A stretch of DNA of 64,000 nucleotides from Janibacter endophyticus (GTDB lineage Bacteria; Actinomycetota; Actinomycetes; Actinomycetales; Dermatophilaceae): assembly GCF_016888335.1 (NCBI RefSeq), contig NZ_JAFEJG010000004.1:868001-932000 (forward strand), written 5' to 3'. A model generated the notes under the pieces. That model was not told the origin of the DNA and made no database searches. It was given only the letters and a program-made list of their open reading frames with translations. Shown in pieces: positions 1 through 8,559 of the stretch (within the stretch, counting starts at the first letter, position 1; every line of letters starts with the position of its first letter). The translations under genes were made by a program, and so were the position numbers.

Positions 1-18
1 GTCCGGCGCCCCTCTGAT

Positions 19-84
19 CGCACGAGCCAAGGCTCGTACCGCCTGATCGCTCCAGAACGGTTGGTACGAGCCTTGGCTCGTGCG
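19..84. repeat. Inverted repeat, palindromic family A (two arms)
   Basis: Two perfectly complementary 22-bp arms lie at 19-40 and 63-84, separated by a 22-nt loop. Each arm is built around the core CGAGCC-WW-GGCTCG, so each can also fold on itself. Three further copies of the same unit lie at 41834-41943. The element sits just upstream of the MarR gene, and what precedes it is outside the window. It could be a terminator for the preceding gene or a REP-like mobile palindrome. Confidence 0.8.
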
Positions 85-141
85 AAGGGGGGGGAGGGCG
101 GGTCGGTGCGGGTCGGGCGGGGTGGGGCAGTCGGGGAATAG

Positions 142-167
142 TTAGCACGAGTAATGAGTTATGCTAA
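142..167. promoter_or_regulatory. Probable MarR operator (TTAGCA-N14-TGCTAA)
   Basis: The inverted repeat TTAGCA (142-147) and TGCTAA (162-167) is the only AT-rich, strongly dyadic stretch before the MarR gene. It lies about 40 bp upstream of the favoured GTG start at 205. MarR proteins typically autoregulate from palindromes of about this size, so this is the likely site controlling the marR-MFS pair. The binding itself is inferred. Confidence 0.55.
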
Positions 168-204
168 GTGTCTGACCGAACCTCCAGCCCGAAGGGAGCC
201 CTTT

Positions 205-636
205 GTGACCTCACGCGAGGCCAAGGGCATCCGCACCCTCTCGGAGGACCTCCGGCTGGCCTGCATGCGCATCAGTCGCCGGGTCCGTTTCGAGAGCGGT
301 GACGTGATCGCCCCGCACCAGTTCTCCGTGCTCTGCCGTCTCGAGCACGGCCCGCTCACCCCCAGGGCGCTCGCCGACGTCGAGAACGTCTCCGCCCCGA
401 GCATGACCCGCACCGTCGGCGGGCTCGTCGACGACGGCTACGTCACCCGCTCCGAGCACCCGGACGACGGCCGCCAGGTCCTCGTGACGATCACCGACGC
501 CGGCCAGGACGTCCTTGCGACGACCCGCCGCCGCCGTGACATGTGGATGGTCGAGCGGGTCACCGAGCTCAGCGCGGACGAGCGCGTCACCCTCACCGAG
601 GCCGCCCAGATCCTCACCAAGATCGCGGCGAGGTGA
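205..636 (+). CDS. MarR family transcriptional regulator
   Basis: This is a winged-helix MarR regulator of about 143 residues, normal for the family. The middle carries the expected recognition-helix and wing region (ALADVENVSAPSMTRTVGGL, then DGYVTRSEHPDDGRQVLVTITDAG), whose DDGR wing tip is characteristic. I prefer the GTG at 205 because GAAGGGAG lies 6 nt upstream. An in-frame ATG at 154 would begin inside the palindromic operator and add a sequence unlike the family. The gene is followed after 10 bp by an MFS exporter, so it probably represses that pump and itself. The ligand is unknown. Confidence 0.85.
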   Translation: MTSREAKGIRTLSEDLRLACMRISRRVRFESGDVIAPHQFSVLCRLEHGPLTPRALADVENVSAPSMTRTVGGLVDDGYVTRSEHPDDGRQVLVTITDAGQDVLATTRRRRDMWMVERVTELSADERVTLTEAAQILTKIAAR

Positions 637-646
637 CCCGACACCT

Positions 647-1930
647 GTGAGCCCCACCTTCGCCTCCCTCGGGATCCGCAACTACCGCATCTGGGCCGCC
701 GGCGCCCTCGTCTCCAACGTCGGGACGTGGATGGGCCGCGTCGCCCAGGACTGGGTCGTCCTCACCGAGCTCACCGACCACTCGGCCACCGCGCTCGGCA
801 TCGTCACCGGGCTGCAGTTCGCCCCGATGCTCTTCCTCGCCCCGTGGACCGGTGCCGTCGCCGACCGCGTCCCCAAGCGCACCCTGCTCATCGCGACCCA
901 GGTCACGCTCGCGCTCGCCGCGCTCCTCGGCGGTCTGCTCGTCGTCACCGGCACCGCGCAGCTGTGGCACTTCTACGGGCTCGCCCTGCTCACCGGGATC
1001 GCCACCGCCTTCGACAACCCGGCGCGGCAGACCTTCGTCGGCGAGATGGTCCCCCGCACCCGTCTGGCCAACGCCGTCGCCCTGAACAGCGCGTCCTTCA
1101 ACCTCGGGCGGCTGCTTGGCCCCGCCGTCGCGGGCCTGACGATCGCAGCCTTCGGCTCCGGCCCGGCCATGCTCGCCAACGCCGCGACCTTCGCCGCGGT
1201 CATCGGATCTCTGCTGCTCATCCGGGCCTCCGAGCTCACCCCTGCGCCGCGGGCCGCCGGTCACGGCTCTGCCCGCGACGGTCTGCGGTACGTCAGGCGC
1301 CGCCCGGACCTCCAGCTCGTCATGCTGCTGATCTTCGTCCTCGGCACCTTCGGGATGAACTTCCAGATCACGATCGCGCTCATGGCCACCCAGGTCTTCG
1401 ACAAGGGGTCGCAGGAGTACGGCCTGCTCGGCTCCGTCATGGCGGTCGGCTCACTCTCCGCCGCACTGCTCGCGGCCCGCCGCAGCGAGCCCAGGCTGCG
1501 GGTTCTCCTGCTCGCGCTCGTCGGCTTCGTCGGCGCGTCCGGCGCGGCCGCGATCGCCCCCGGCTACGCGACCTTCGCGGCCGCGCTCGCCGCCTGCGGT
1601 CTCACCGCGCTCACCGCCATGACCACCGCCAACGCCATGGTGCAGATGCGGACCGAACCGTCGATGCGCGGCCGTGTCATGGCGCTCTACATGGCGATCT
1701 TCTTCGGTGGCACCCCCCTCGGCGCCCCGATCATCGGCTGGATCGGTGACCTCCTCGGCCCCAGGTGGACCATCGGTGTGGGGACCATCGCGGTCGCCCT
1801 CACCCTCCTCGTGGTCTCCTTCTGGCTCGCGAGGCACGAGAATGTCACCGTCAGCTACGAGTCCCAGCGACGCCCGCACCTGCGGGTCACCGTCGCTCCG
1901 ACCCACCCCGTCCCGGAGGCAGCACGTTGA
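647..1930 (+). CDS. MFS transporter (EntS/MFS_3-like drug or metabolite exporter)
   Basis: This 427-residue integral membrane protein has the MFS_3/EntS layout. The N-terminal region reads FASLGIRNYRIWAAGALVSN, followed by a loop-2-like motif (GAVADRVPKRTLL) and a second-half repeat near GRVMALYMAIFFGGTPLGAPIIG. The GTG at 647 starts immediately before the conserved N-terminus, while the open frame further upstream reads through the marR gene and is spurious. The coding sequence follows marR by 10 bp, indicating a co-transcribed regulator-exporter pair. The substrate cannot be read from the sequence. Confidence 0.88.
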   Translation: MSPTFASLGIRNYRIWAAGALVSNVGTWMGRVAQDWVVLTELTDHSATALGIVTGLQFAPMLFLAPWTGAVADRVPKRTLLIATQVTLALAALLGGLLVVTGTAQLWHFYGLALLTGIATAFDNPARQTFVGEMVPRTRLANAVALNSASFNLGRLLGPAVAGLTIAAFGSGPAMLANAATFAAVIGSLLLIRASELTPAPRAAGHGSARDGLRYVRRRPDLQLVMLLIFVLGTFGMNFQITIALMATQVFDKGSQEYGLLGSVMAVGSLSAALLAARRSEPRLRVLLLALVGFVGASGAAAIAPGYATFAAALAACGLTALTAMTTANAMVQMRTEPSMRGRVMALYMAIFFGGTPLGAPIIGWIGDLLGPRWTIGVGTIAVALTLLVVSFWLARHENVTVSYESQRRPHLRVTVAPTHPVPEAAR

Positions 1931-2010
1931 GCCCGAACTTCCGCCGGACGACCACCGTCGTCGTCCTCCTTGCCCTCGTCGTGGCCGTCGCAGCCGGGGC
2001 CTTCCTCTGA
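1927..2010 (+). CDS. 27-residue single-span membrane peptide (candidate small protein)
   Basis: A TTG codon overlaps the MFS stop codon (TTGA) and is preceded by GGAGG at 1915-1919 with 7-nt spacing, the best ribosome site in the neighbourhood. The predicted peptide has a basic N-terminus (SPNFRR) and one hydrophobic segment (VVVLLALVVAVAAGAFL). It ends one base before the convergent serC stop. Translational coupling to the exporter is plausible. I recognise no family, and it could be chance coding in GC-rich DNA. Confidence 0.4.
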   Translation: MSPNFRRTTTVVVLLALVVAVAAGAFL

Positions 2011-2011
2011 C

Positions 2012-3136
2012 TCAGCCGTCGAGCAGGTGGTCGAGGCAGGCCAGCAACGCCTCGACGTCCGCCGGCTCGACCGCCGGGAAGGTCGCGACCCGCAGCTGGT
2101 TGCGCCCGAGCTTGCGGTAGGGGTCGACGTCGACGACGCCGTGCTCCCGCAACGTCGCGATGAGGGCCGCCGCGTCGACGCCCTCGTCGAGGTCGATCGT
2201 CGTCACCACCTGCGAGCGGTGGTGCGGGTCGGCGACGAAGAGGCTCGCCTCGGGGCGCCGCTGGGCCCACGCGTGGATCAGGCCTGAGGACTCCCGCGTG
2301 CGCGCATCCGCCCACGCGAGCCCACCCTGCTCGAGGAGCCAGCGGACCTGCTCGTCGAGCATCACGAGCGTAGCGAGCGCCGGGGTGTTGTAGGTCTGGT
2401 CCTTGCGGCTGTTCTCGATCGCCGTCACGAGGTCGAGGCTCGCCGGGATCCATCGGCCGGACGCCTTGACCCGCTCGGCCCGCTCGACCGCGGCCGGGCT
2501 GAGCGCCGCGAGCCACAGCCCGCCGTCGGAGGCGAAGCTCTTCTGCGGCGCGAAGTAGTAGACGTCGGTCTCGGCGAGGTCGACGGCGACGCCGCCGGCG
2601 GCCGAGGTCGCGTCGATGACGACGAGGGCACCCTCGGCGCCGCGCGGCCGGTAGACCGGCGCCATCGCCCCTGTCGAGGTCTCGTTGTGCGGCCACGCGT
2701 AGACGTCGACGCCCTCGGTCGGCTCGGGCAGGGCGACGCCGCCGGGGGCGGCCGAGACCACCGACGGGTCGTCGACGAAGGGCGCGGAGCGGGTGACCTC
2801 GGCGAACTTGCTGGAGAACTCGCCGAAGACGCAGTGCTGGGCGCGCCGCTCGACGAGCCCGAAGGCCGCCGCGTCCCAGAATGCTGTCGATCCACCGTTG
2901 CCCAGGACGATCTCGTACCCCTCCGGCGCGCCGAGCAGCTCGGCGAGGCCGGCCCGTACCGAGCCGACGACCGCCCGCACCGGTGCCTGGCGGTGCGAGG
3001 TGCCGAGCAGGGGAGGAGCTGCCCCGCCGGTGGCGCCGAGGCGGGCTAGAGCATCGACCTGGGCCTGGCGGATCTTGCTGGGACCCGAGCCGAAGCGACC
3101 GTCGCGGGGGAGCAGGTGCGCGGGGATCGAGGTCAC
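2012..3136 (-). CDS. serC: Phosphoserine aminotransferase (actinobacterial type)
   Basis: This PLP enzyme of serine biosynthesis converts 3-phosphohydroxypyruvate plus glutamate to phosphoserine. At 374 residues it has the expected actinobacterial length. It begins with IPAHLLPRDGRFGSGPSKIR, has the substrate-loop sequence LLGTSHRQAPV, and carries the PLP lysine in YYFAPQKSFASDGG. The GTG at 3136 gives this conserved start, while the longer open frame reads back into the citrate synthase gene. It lies 19 bp downstream of citrate synthase on the same strand and is probably co-transcribed with it. Confidence 0.95.
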   Translation of the reverse strand: MTSIPAHLLPRDGRFGSGPSKIRQAQVDALARLGATGGAAPPLLGTSHRQAPVRAVVGSVRAGLAELLGAPEGYEIVLGNGGSTAFWDAAAFGLVERRAQHCVFGEFSSKFAEVTRSAPFVDDPSVVSAAPGGVALPEPTEGVDVYAWPHNETSTGAMAPVYRPRGAEGALVVIDATSAAGGVAVDLAETDVYYFAPQKSFASDGGLWLAALSPAAVERAERVKASGRWIPASLDLVTAIENSRKDQTYNTPALATLVMLDEQVRWLLEQGGLAWADARTRESSGLIHAWAQRRPEASLFVADPHHRSQVVTTIDLDEGVDAAALIATLREHGVVDVDPYRKLGRNQLRVATFPAVEPADVEALLACLDHLLDG

Positions 3137-3155
3137 TGCGCTGCGGCCTGTCCCA

Positions 3156-4271
3156 TCAGAGGGTCCCCGCGGAGATGCCGTCGAACCCGACGACGTCCTC
3201 GATCGGGCGAGGGCCGGGGCCGACGTACCTCGCGCTCGGGCGGATGAGGCGACCGGTGCGCTTCTGCTCGAGGACATGAGCGCTCCAGCCGGCGGTCCGG
3301 GCGCAGACGAAGAGTGGCGTCATCATCTCGCCGGGCACGTCGGCGAAGTCGAGGAGCACGGCGGCCCAGTAGTCGACGTTCGTCTCCATCCTGCGGTCGG
3401 GGTAGCGCTCGCCGAGCTGGGCGATCGCGGCCTTCTCCAGCTCGAGGGCGACCTCGTAGCGGGGCGCGCCGAGGCGCCGGCAGGTCTCGCGCAGCACCGC
3501 GGCCCGCGGGTCGTAGGCCCGGTAGACGCGGTGACCGAAGCCCATGAGGCGCTCCTTGCGGTCGAGGGCGTCCTTGACGTACCGCGTCGCGTCGCCGGTG
3601 CGCTCGACTCCCTCGATCATGTGCTGGGCCCGCGAGGGGGCTCCGCCGTGCAGGGGACCGGAGAGTGCCCCGATCGCGCCCGACAGGCACGCGGCGGCGT
3701 CGGCGCCGGTCGAGGCGATGACTCGGGCCGTGAAGGTCGAGGCGTTCATGCCGTGCTCGGCCGCGGAGATGAAGTAGGCGTCGATCGCCTCGACGTGCGC
3801 CGGGTCGGGCTCGCCCCGCCACCGGATCATGAAGCGCTCGACGATCGTCTTGCCCTTGTCGACCTCCGACTGGGGGACCATCGGGGTGGACTGGCCGTGC
3901 GCCGACTGGGCGATGAAGGAGAGCGCGAGGACCGAGGCCCGGGCGAGGTCCTCACGGACCTGGGTGTCCTCGATGTCGAGCAGCGGCTGGAAGCCCCAGA
4001 CAGGGGCGAGCTGCGCGAGGGCCGACTGGACGTCGACGCGGATGTCGCCGGTGTGCACCGGGAGCGGGAAGGGCTCGGCCGGAGGCAGACCGGGGTCGAA
4101 GGCGTTGTCCACGAGCAGGCCCCAGACCCGCCCGAAGGAGACCCGGCCGACGAGGTCGTTGAGGTCGACCCCGCGGTAGCGCAGGACACCCCCCGCCGTG
4201 TCCGGCTCGGCGATCTCGGACTCGAAGGCGACGACGCCCTCCAGACCGTGCTTGACCTCGGTGTCCGTCAT
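3156..4271 (-). CDS. Citrate synthase (short bacterial type II, citA-like)
   Basis: The enzyme condenses oxaloacetate and acetyl-CoA to citrate. Its 371 residues match the short homodimeric Gram-positive type and not the longer E. coli GltA. The catalytic residues are present: His in SGPLHGGAPS, His in MGFGHRVYRAYDPR and Asp in METNVDYWAAVLLD. Its upstream neighbour is transcribed in the same direction across a 135-bp gap, so it probably has its own promoter, with serC following. It may be the second, non-housekeeping isoform, which cannot be settled from this window. Confidence 0.93.
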   Translation of the reverse strand: MTDTEVKHGLEGVVAFESEIAEPDTAGGVLRYRGVDLNDLVGRVSFGRVWGLLVDNAFDPGLPPAEPFPLPVHTGDIRVDVQSALAQLAPVWGFQPLLDIEDTQVREDLARASVLALSFIAQSAHGQSTPMVPQSEVDKGKTIVERFMIRWRGEPDPAHVEAIDAYFISAAEHGMNASTFTARVIASTGADAAACLSGAIGALSGPLHGGAPSRAQHMIEGVERTGDATRYVKDALDRKERLMGFGHRVYRAYDPRAAVLRETCRRLGAPRYEVALELEKAAIAQLGERYPDRRMETNVDYWAAVLLDFADVPGEMMTPLFVCARTAGWSAHVLEQKRTGRLIRPSARYVGPGPRPIEDVVGFDGISAGTL

Positions 4272-4406
4272 GAGCCCTCCACAAGGTGTCGGTGATGCGG
4301 CGATCGCCGCGGGTGGCGCGGCACCGCGCCACGGGCTAACTCTGCCCCAGCGCCCGGGCAGCGATCCACCGGGGTCCAGAGCCTGAGCCGGTGCCGCCCC
4401 GTGCCG

Positions 4407-5687
4407 TCACCAGTGGTGCAGCGAGCCCCGGATGACGGCGGCGAGGTCCTCCGGCCGCACCTCCTTGGGCGCCGTGGCCAGCAGCCGCTCCTGCTTGACC
4501 GCGCCCTCGACCAGCCCGTCGACGTGCGAGTCGGTGTAGCCCACCTCGGCGAGGCCGGAGGGCATGCCGATGTCCCGCATCAGCGAGCGCAGGACGGCCG
4601 GCAGGCGGCCCGGGCCCTCCCCGCCGGCATCCCGGTCGGGGTCGAGGAGGTCGGCCGCCGCGAGGTGCCGCGCCGGATCGGCGTCGAAGGTGAAGGCGAA
4701 GGCCTCGGGCACGGTCAGGGCCACCGCCATGCCGTGGGGCACCATCGGCTCGGTCACGTCGTACCCCTCCGGCCGGAAGTCGGTGGCGAGGTCGTGGACC
4801 TGCCCGGCGATCGGGTAGGCGTCGGCGTGGGGGATGTGCACGCCGGCGTTGCCGAAGCCGAGGCCGGCGAAGGTTGCCGCGAGCGCCATCTCACCCCGGG
4901 CGACCGTGTCCGAGCCGTCTGCCACCGCCCGACGGAAGGAGCTCGCGAGCAGCCGCATGGACCGCTCGGCCCACATGTCGGCGATCGGGTTGGCACCGCA
5001 GTAGGGGACGCGCTGCTCGGGCCGCTTGCGCTCGTAGGACGTGTACGGCCGCGCCGTCCAGGACTCCAGCGCGTGGCAGAGGATGTCCATCCCGGCCGCC
5101 GCGGTGACCCCGGCGGGCTGGCTCAGCATGAGGTCGGGGTCGACGACGGCCAGGACGGGGCGGAGACGCTCGTGGCTGATGCCGGTCTTGACGTGGAGGT
5201 CGAGGACGTCGAGCACGCAGATCGTCGTCGACTCGCTGCCGGTGCCCGTGGTCGTCGGGACGGCGACGACCGGCAGGACCGGCCGCTCGGGGGCCCGGCC
5301 GCCGCCGACCGGCGCGTTGACGTAGTCCATGAGCTCGCCCGGGTTGCTCAGCAGCAGCGAGACGGCCTTGGCGGTGTCGATGCTCGACCCGCCGCCGAGG
5401 GCCACGACGGCGTCGAAGGGGCCGTCCGCCACGGCGCGCTCGTGCGCCGCCCGGAGAGAGGCGTCGCTCGGCTCGACCCGGGCGGAGTCGTGGACGACCG
5501 CCTCGAGCCCGGCGGACCGCAACGCGCCGGCGACCCGCTCGGGGTGCCCGGCGGCGGCGATGCCCGCGTCGGTGACGACGAGGACGCGGTGGCCCCCGAG
5601 CGCGGCGACGTCGTGCCCGATCTCGGTGATCGCGCCGGAGCCGAACTTCAGCCTCGGCGCGGCGTAGGTGAAGACGGTCTCGCTCAT
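4407..5687 (-). CDS. Hydroxyacid-oxoacid transhydrogenase-like iron-containing alcohol dehydrogenase
   Basis: This 426-residue group III (Fe) alcohol dehydrogenase most resembles mitochondrial ADHFE1/HOT, judged from remembered family motifs: VHDSARVEPSDASL, VALGGGSSIDTAKA, VPTTTGTGSE, GMDILCHALESWTARPY, CGANPIADMWA and GFGNAGVHIPHADAYPIAG. The metal histidines lie in CHALE and HIPHADAY. HOT enzymes oxidise 4-hydroxybutyrate with 2-oxoglutarate as acceptor, forming succinic semialdehyde and 2-hydroxyglutarate. The ATG at 5687 overlaps the stop of the upstream hotdog gene by 4 bp, so the two are translationally coupled. A generic butanol- or lactaldehyde-type role remains possible. Confidence 0.82.
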   Translation of the reverse strand: MSETVFTYAAPRLKFGSGAITEIGHDVAALGGHRVLVVTDAGIAAAGHPERVAGALRSAGLEAVVHDSARVEPSDASLRAAHERAVADGPFDAVVALGGGSSIDTAKAVSLLLSNPGELMDYVNAPVGGGRAPERPVLPVVAVPTTTGTGSESTTICVLDVLDLHVKTGISHERLRPVLAVVDPDLMLSQPAGVTAAAGMDILCHALESWTARPYTSYERKRPEQRVPYCGANPIADMWAERSMRLLASSFRRAVADGSDTVARGEMALAATFAGLGFGNAGVHIPHADAYPIAGQVHDLATDFRPEGYDVTEPMVPHGMAVALTVPEAFAFTFDADPARHLAAADLLDPDRDAGGEGPGRLPAVLRSLMRDIGMPSGLAEVGYTDSHVDGLVEGAVKQERLLATAPKEVRPEDLAAVIRGSLHHW

Positions 5688-6448
5688 GACTCTCCTCGGG
5701 CGGGGGCGGTCCCCGGGATGGTCTCCCGGGTGACGACGATCCAGGTCGAGGCCGCTGACGCGACGACGCGCTCGCCGTCGAGCAGGGCCGTGCCGCAGTG
5801 CCGCTTGCGTCCCTCGCTGCCCGCATCCCACCCTACGACGACGAGCTCGCGTCCCGCCGGCACGTCGTCGTGGACCTCGACGACGAAGGTGCCCAGCAGC
5901 AGCGTGTCCTCGCCGAACCCGACGGCGAAGGCGCCTGGGCAGTCGAGCGCCGCGCTGAGCGTCGGCAGGTCGGCGTCGGGCAGGGTCACAGGGGCGGCGA
6001 CGACGCCGGGACGGCCGGGGACCGGCCCGGCGTAGATATGCAGGCCGTCCGTGTTGTGCGGTCCGCACACGAAGCACCCGGGGTAGGGGTGCCCGTCGAG
6101 GTCGACCGTGGCCGCCGCGGCCCGGGCGGTCCCGAGGTCGACGGACGGGGGCGCCTCCAGCGGAGGTGCCGGCGCCCGCCGGGCGGTCGCGAGGACGGTC
6201 TCCCCGGCGAGGAGGCGCACGGTCACCCCTTCGTCACCGGCCTCGCCGTCGACCTCCCAGGTGAGCGGGGAGCCCACGGGTGTCGGGGCGGAGAGCCGGA
6301 CCTGGGCGGCGGGGAGGCCGGACGAAGGGGGGGCCAGCGCGTCGAGGCGGTCGGCGACGAGCCCGCAGACCCAGCCGCCGTTGCCGCAGCCGGGGGGTCC
6401 CTGGTGGGCCGGGTCCACGATGGTCGGCGACGACGTCGGTGAGGTCAT
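5684..6448 (-). CDS. Hotdog-fold thioesterase-like protein
   Basis: This 254-residue protein has two cysteine-containing turns (PPGCGNGGWVCG near the start and PYPGCFVCGPHN in the middle). The beta-rich second half (GTFVVEVHDDVPAGRELVVVGW) resembles the tandem hotdog arrangement of acyl-CoA thioesterases. I cannot name a substrate. It overlaps the HOT-like dehydrogenase by 4 bp and so is probably the first gene of a two-gene operon, which suggests a short-chain hydroxyacyl or acyl-CoA intermediate. The ATG at 6448 is only about 40 bp from the divergent MFS gene. Confidence 0.65.
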   Translation of the reverse strand: MTSPTSSPTIVDPAHQGPPGCGNGGWVCGLVADRLDALAPPSSGLPAAQVRLSAPTPVGSPLTWEVDGEAGDEGVTVRLLAGETVLATARRAPAPPLEAPPSVDLGTARAAAATVDLDGHPYPGCFVCGPHNTDGLHIYAGPVPGRPGVVAAPVTLPDADLPTLSAALDCPGAFAVGFGEDTLLLGTFVVEVHDDVPAGRELVVVGWDAGSEGRKRHCGTALLDGERVVASAASTWIVVTRETIPGTAPARGES

Positions 6449-6489
6449 GACCGCACCCTAGCCACGAACAGACCCGGCTCGAGGCGCCC

Positions 6490-7732
6490 TTGCCTGCGAC
6501 GATGTCGCCGATGCCCACCTCGCCCTCGGCCCCCTTCGCCTGGCGCGCGATCGCGCTGCCGGCCTACGGGCCGACCGTGGCCAACGGGGCGGCGATGGGG
6601 GCGGTGCTCCCGGTCGCCGCGCTGCGGGCCCACCAGGATCTCGGGGCCGACCTCGCGACCGCTGGTCTGGTCGTCGCGCTCATCGGCATCGGCCAGCTCG
6701 TCGGGGCGCTGCCCGCCGGTGCCCTCGTCGCCCGGCTGGGGGAGCGGCGAGCGCTGACGCTCGGGGCGGCCGCCGACGTCGTGGCGATCGGGCTCGCCGG
6801 CTTCGCGCCGACGCTGCCGCTCATGGGGCTGGGGATGGTGCTCGCCGGGCTCGCGTCGTCGGTCTTCTTCCTCGCGCGGCAGGGCTTCATGATCGACGTG
6901 CTGCCGCCGGCTCGCGCGCGGGATGTCGCTGCTCGGGGGGTCGATACGGGTCGGTCTGCTCCTCGGCCCGGCGGGCGGTGGTGCGGCGGTCGCGGCCTGG
7001 GGCCTGCAGGGCGCCTTCGTCGTGGCGATGGCTTTTGCCGCGCTGTCGCTGGCGATCGTCGTGCTCACTCCCGACATCACCGGCTCGCACGAGCGGGCCG
7101 CGGCGGCTCGGGTGGACGCCACGGGGCGTGTGTCCATGCTCCGGGTGCTGCGTGACCATGCCCGGCTCCTGCTCACGCTCGGCGTCGGGGTGGTCGTCAT
7201 CTCGGGGCTGCGGCAGGCCCGTCTGGTGATCCTGCCGCTGTGGGCGGCGCACATCGGGCTCGGTGGCGTCGAGAGCTCGGCGGCCTTCGCGGTCGCCGGG
7301 TTCGTCGAGCTCTTCCTCGTCTACCCGGCGGGGTGGGCGATGGACCGCTTCGGGCGGGTGGCGGTGGCGGGCCCGATGACCTTCCTCCTCGGCGCGACCA
7401 TGCTCGCGCTCCCGCTGGCCCGCGACCTCGTGGGGCTCGTGGTCGTCGCGTCGGCGATGGCGGTCGCCAACGGGCTCGGCTCGGGCATCGTCATGACGCT
7501 CGGTGCGGACAACGCGCCAGTGGTCGGGCGCTCGGAGTTCCTCGGCGGGTGGCGCTTCTGTGGCGAGGTGGGCAACGCCGGCGGGGCGCTCGCGGTCTCC
7601 GCGCTCACCGGGCTGGTGAGCATCGGTGCGGCCGCGCTCGTCCTCGGCGGGATCGGCCTGGCCGGCTCGGCGTGGGTGACGTGGTGGGTGCTCCAGGCCG
7701 ACCGGAGGCGGCTCGGCCGACGCGAGGCTTGA
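6490..7732 (+). pseudogene. MFS transporter split by a frameshift near 6912-6925
   Basis: The first half reads in one frame to LARQGFMIDVLPPARARD (about 6913). The second half resumes in another frame at MSLLGGSIRVGLLLGPAGGG (6923) and continues to TGA at 7732. Joined, the parts make a normal MFS protein of about 410 residues, with the break at the usual GRAMSLLGG motif. Either one extra or two missing bases next to a GC-run (CGCGCGCGGG) explains it. A TTG start at 6490 has GAGG 5 nt upstream, and ATGs at 6502 and 6511 are alternatives. This is either a real inactivation or a sequencing error. Substrate unknown. Confidence 0.75.
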
Positions 7733-7754
7733 CCCGCCAGGCAGAATCGGGCCT

Positions 7755-8456
7755 GTGAAGGATCTCGTCGACACCACTGAGATGTACCTCCGCACGATCT
7801 TCGAGCTCGAGGAGGAGGGCATCCCGCCCATGCGTGCCCGGATCGCCGAGCGGCTCGGGCACTCGGGCCCGACCGTCTCGCAGACTGTCGCCCGGATGGA
7901 GCGCGACGAGCTCGTGCACCTCGGTGCTGACCGTCGGCTCGTCCTCACCGACGAGGGGCGCGCCCTCGCGACCCGGGTGATGCGCAAGCACCGCCTGGCC
8001 GAGCTGCTCCTCACCGAGGTCATCGGCCTGGAGTGGGAGTACGTCCACGACGAGGCGTGCCGGTGGGAGCACGTCATGTCCGACCGGGTGGAGCGCAAGA
8101 TCGTCTCACTGCTTGGTGAGCACCGGCAGTCGCCCTACGGCAACCCGATCCCCGGGCTCGACGAGCTCCTGGGGGAGGGCGAGCACGAGGAGTTCCGCGA
8201 GGGTCTCCACACGCTCGTCGAGGTTGTCGACGACAGCCTCTCCGGCCCCTTCGTCGTCCGTCGGCTCGGAGAGCCGGTGCAGGTCGACGAGGCGGCGCTG
8301 CCGCTGCTCACCCAGGCCCAGGTCAGGCCGGGAGCGGCCGTCGACGTCCGGGCCGACCAGGACCGGATCGTCATCGTCCGCGAGGGCGGGGCGGACAGCG
8401 AAGGGGTGTCCCTGCCGCGGGACGTCGCGGTGCACGTCTTCGTCGAGCGGGTCTGA
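7755..8456 (+). CDS. IdeR/DtxR family metal-dependent transcriptional repressor
   Basis: The 233-residue protein has the three DtxR parts: an N-terminal winged helix (RIAERLGHSGPTVSQTVARMERD), a dimerisation and metal domain, and a C-terminal SH3-like domain (after about residue 150). Metal ligands known from DtxR are visible: Met10 in TTEMYLRTIF, the His in MRKHRLAE, and His, Cys, Glu and His in VHDEACRWEHVMSD. Keeping the Cys ligand favours an Fe(II)-sensing IdeR over a Mn-sensing MntR-like protein. It starts 22 bp after the broken MFS gene at a GTG. Confidence 0.93.
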   Translation: MKDLVDTTEMYLRTIFELEEEGIPPMRARIAERLGHSGPTVSQTVARMERDELVHLGADRRLVLTDEGRALATRVMRKHRLAELLLTEVIGLEWEYVHDEACRWEHVMSDRVERKIVSLLGEHRQSPYGNPIPGLDELLGEGEHEEFREGLHTLVEVVDDSLSGPFVVRRLGEPVQVDEAALPLLTQAQVRPGAAVDVRADQDRIVIVREGGADSEGVSLPRDVAVHVFVERV

Positions 8457-8503
8457 GGACGCGTCGACGCCTCGAGCTGGCTGCGTCGTCGGCCACCGTT
8501 ACC

Positions 8504-8533
8504 TTGACGTGACATTCGACGACGGTCTGTGTA
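8504..8533 (+). promoter_or_regulatory. Candidate sigma-70-type promoter for the riboswitch-NlpC transcript
   Basis: TTGACG at 8504-8509 is followed after 18 nt by TGTGTA (8528-8533), just upstream of the c-di-AMP aptamer. The -35 is a good match and the -10 is weak, as is common in actinomycetes. This is position-based inference. Confidence 0.35.
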
Positions 8534-8559
8534 CGGTGCCGGAGTCCGCCTGCCCCCTG

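Noticed and set aside
515-646. Extension of the first MFS gene back into marR (start at 515)
   Set aside because: The extra 44 residues are an Arg/Ser-rich shadow of marR; the GTG at 647 begins the conserved N-terminus.
6912-6925. Programmed ribosomal frameshift in the MFS gene
   Set aside because: No slippery heptamer followed by a pseudoknot-like structure is evident, and MFS transporters are not known to use frameshifting. Mutation or sequencing error is simpler.
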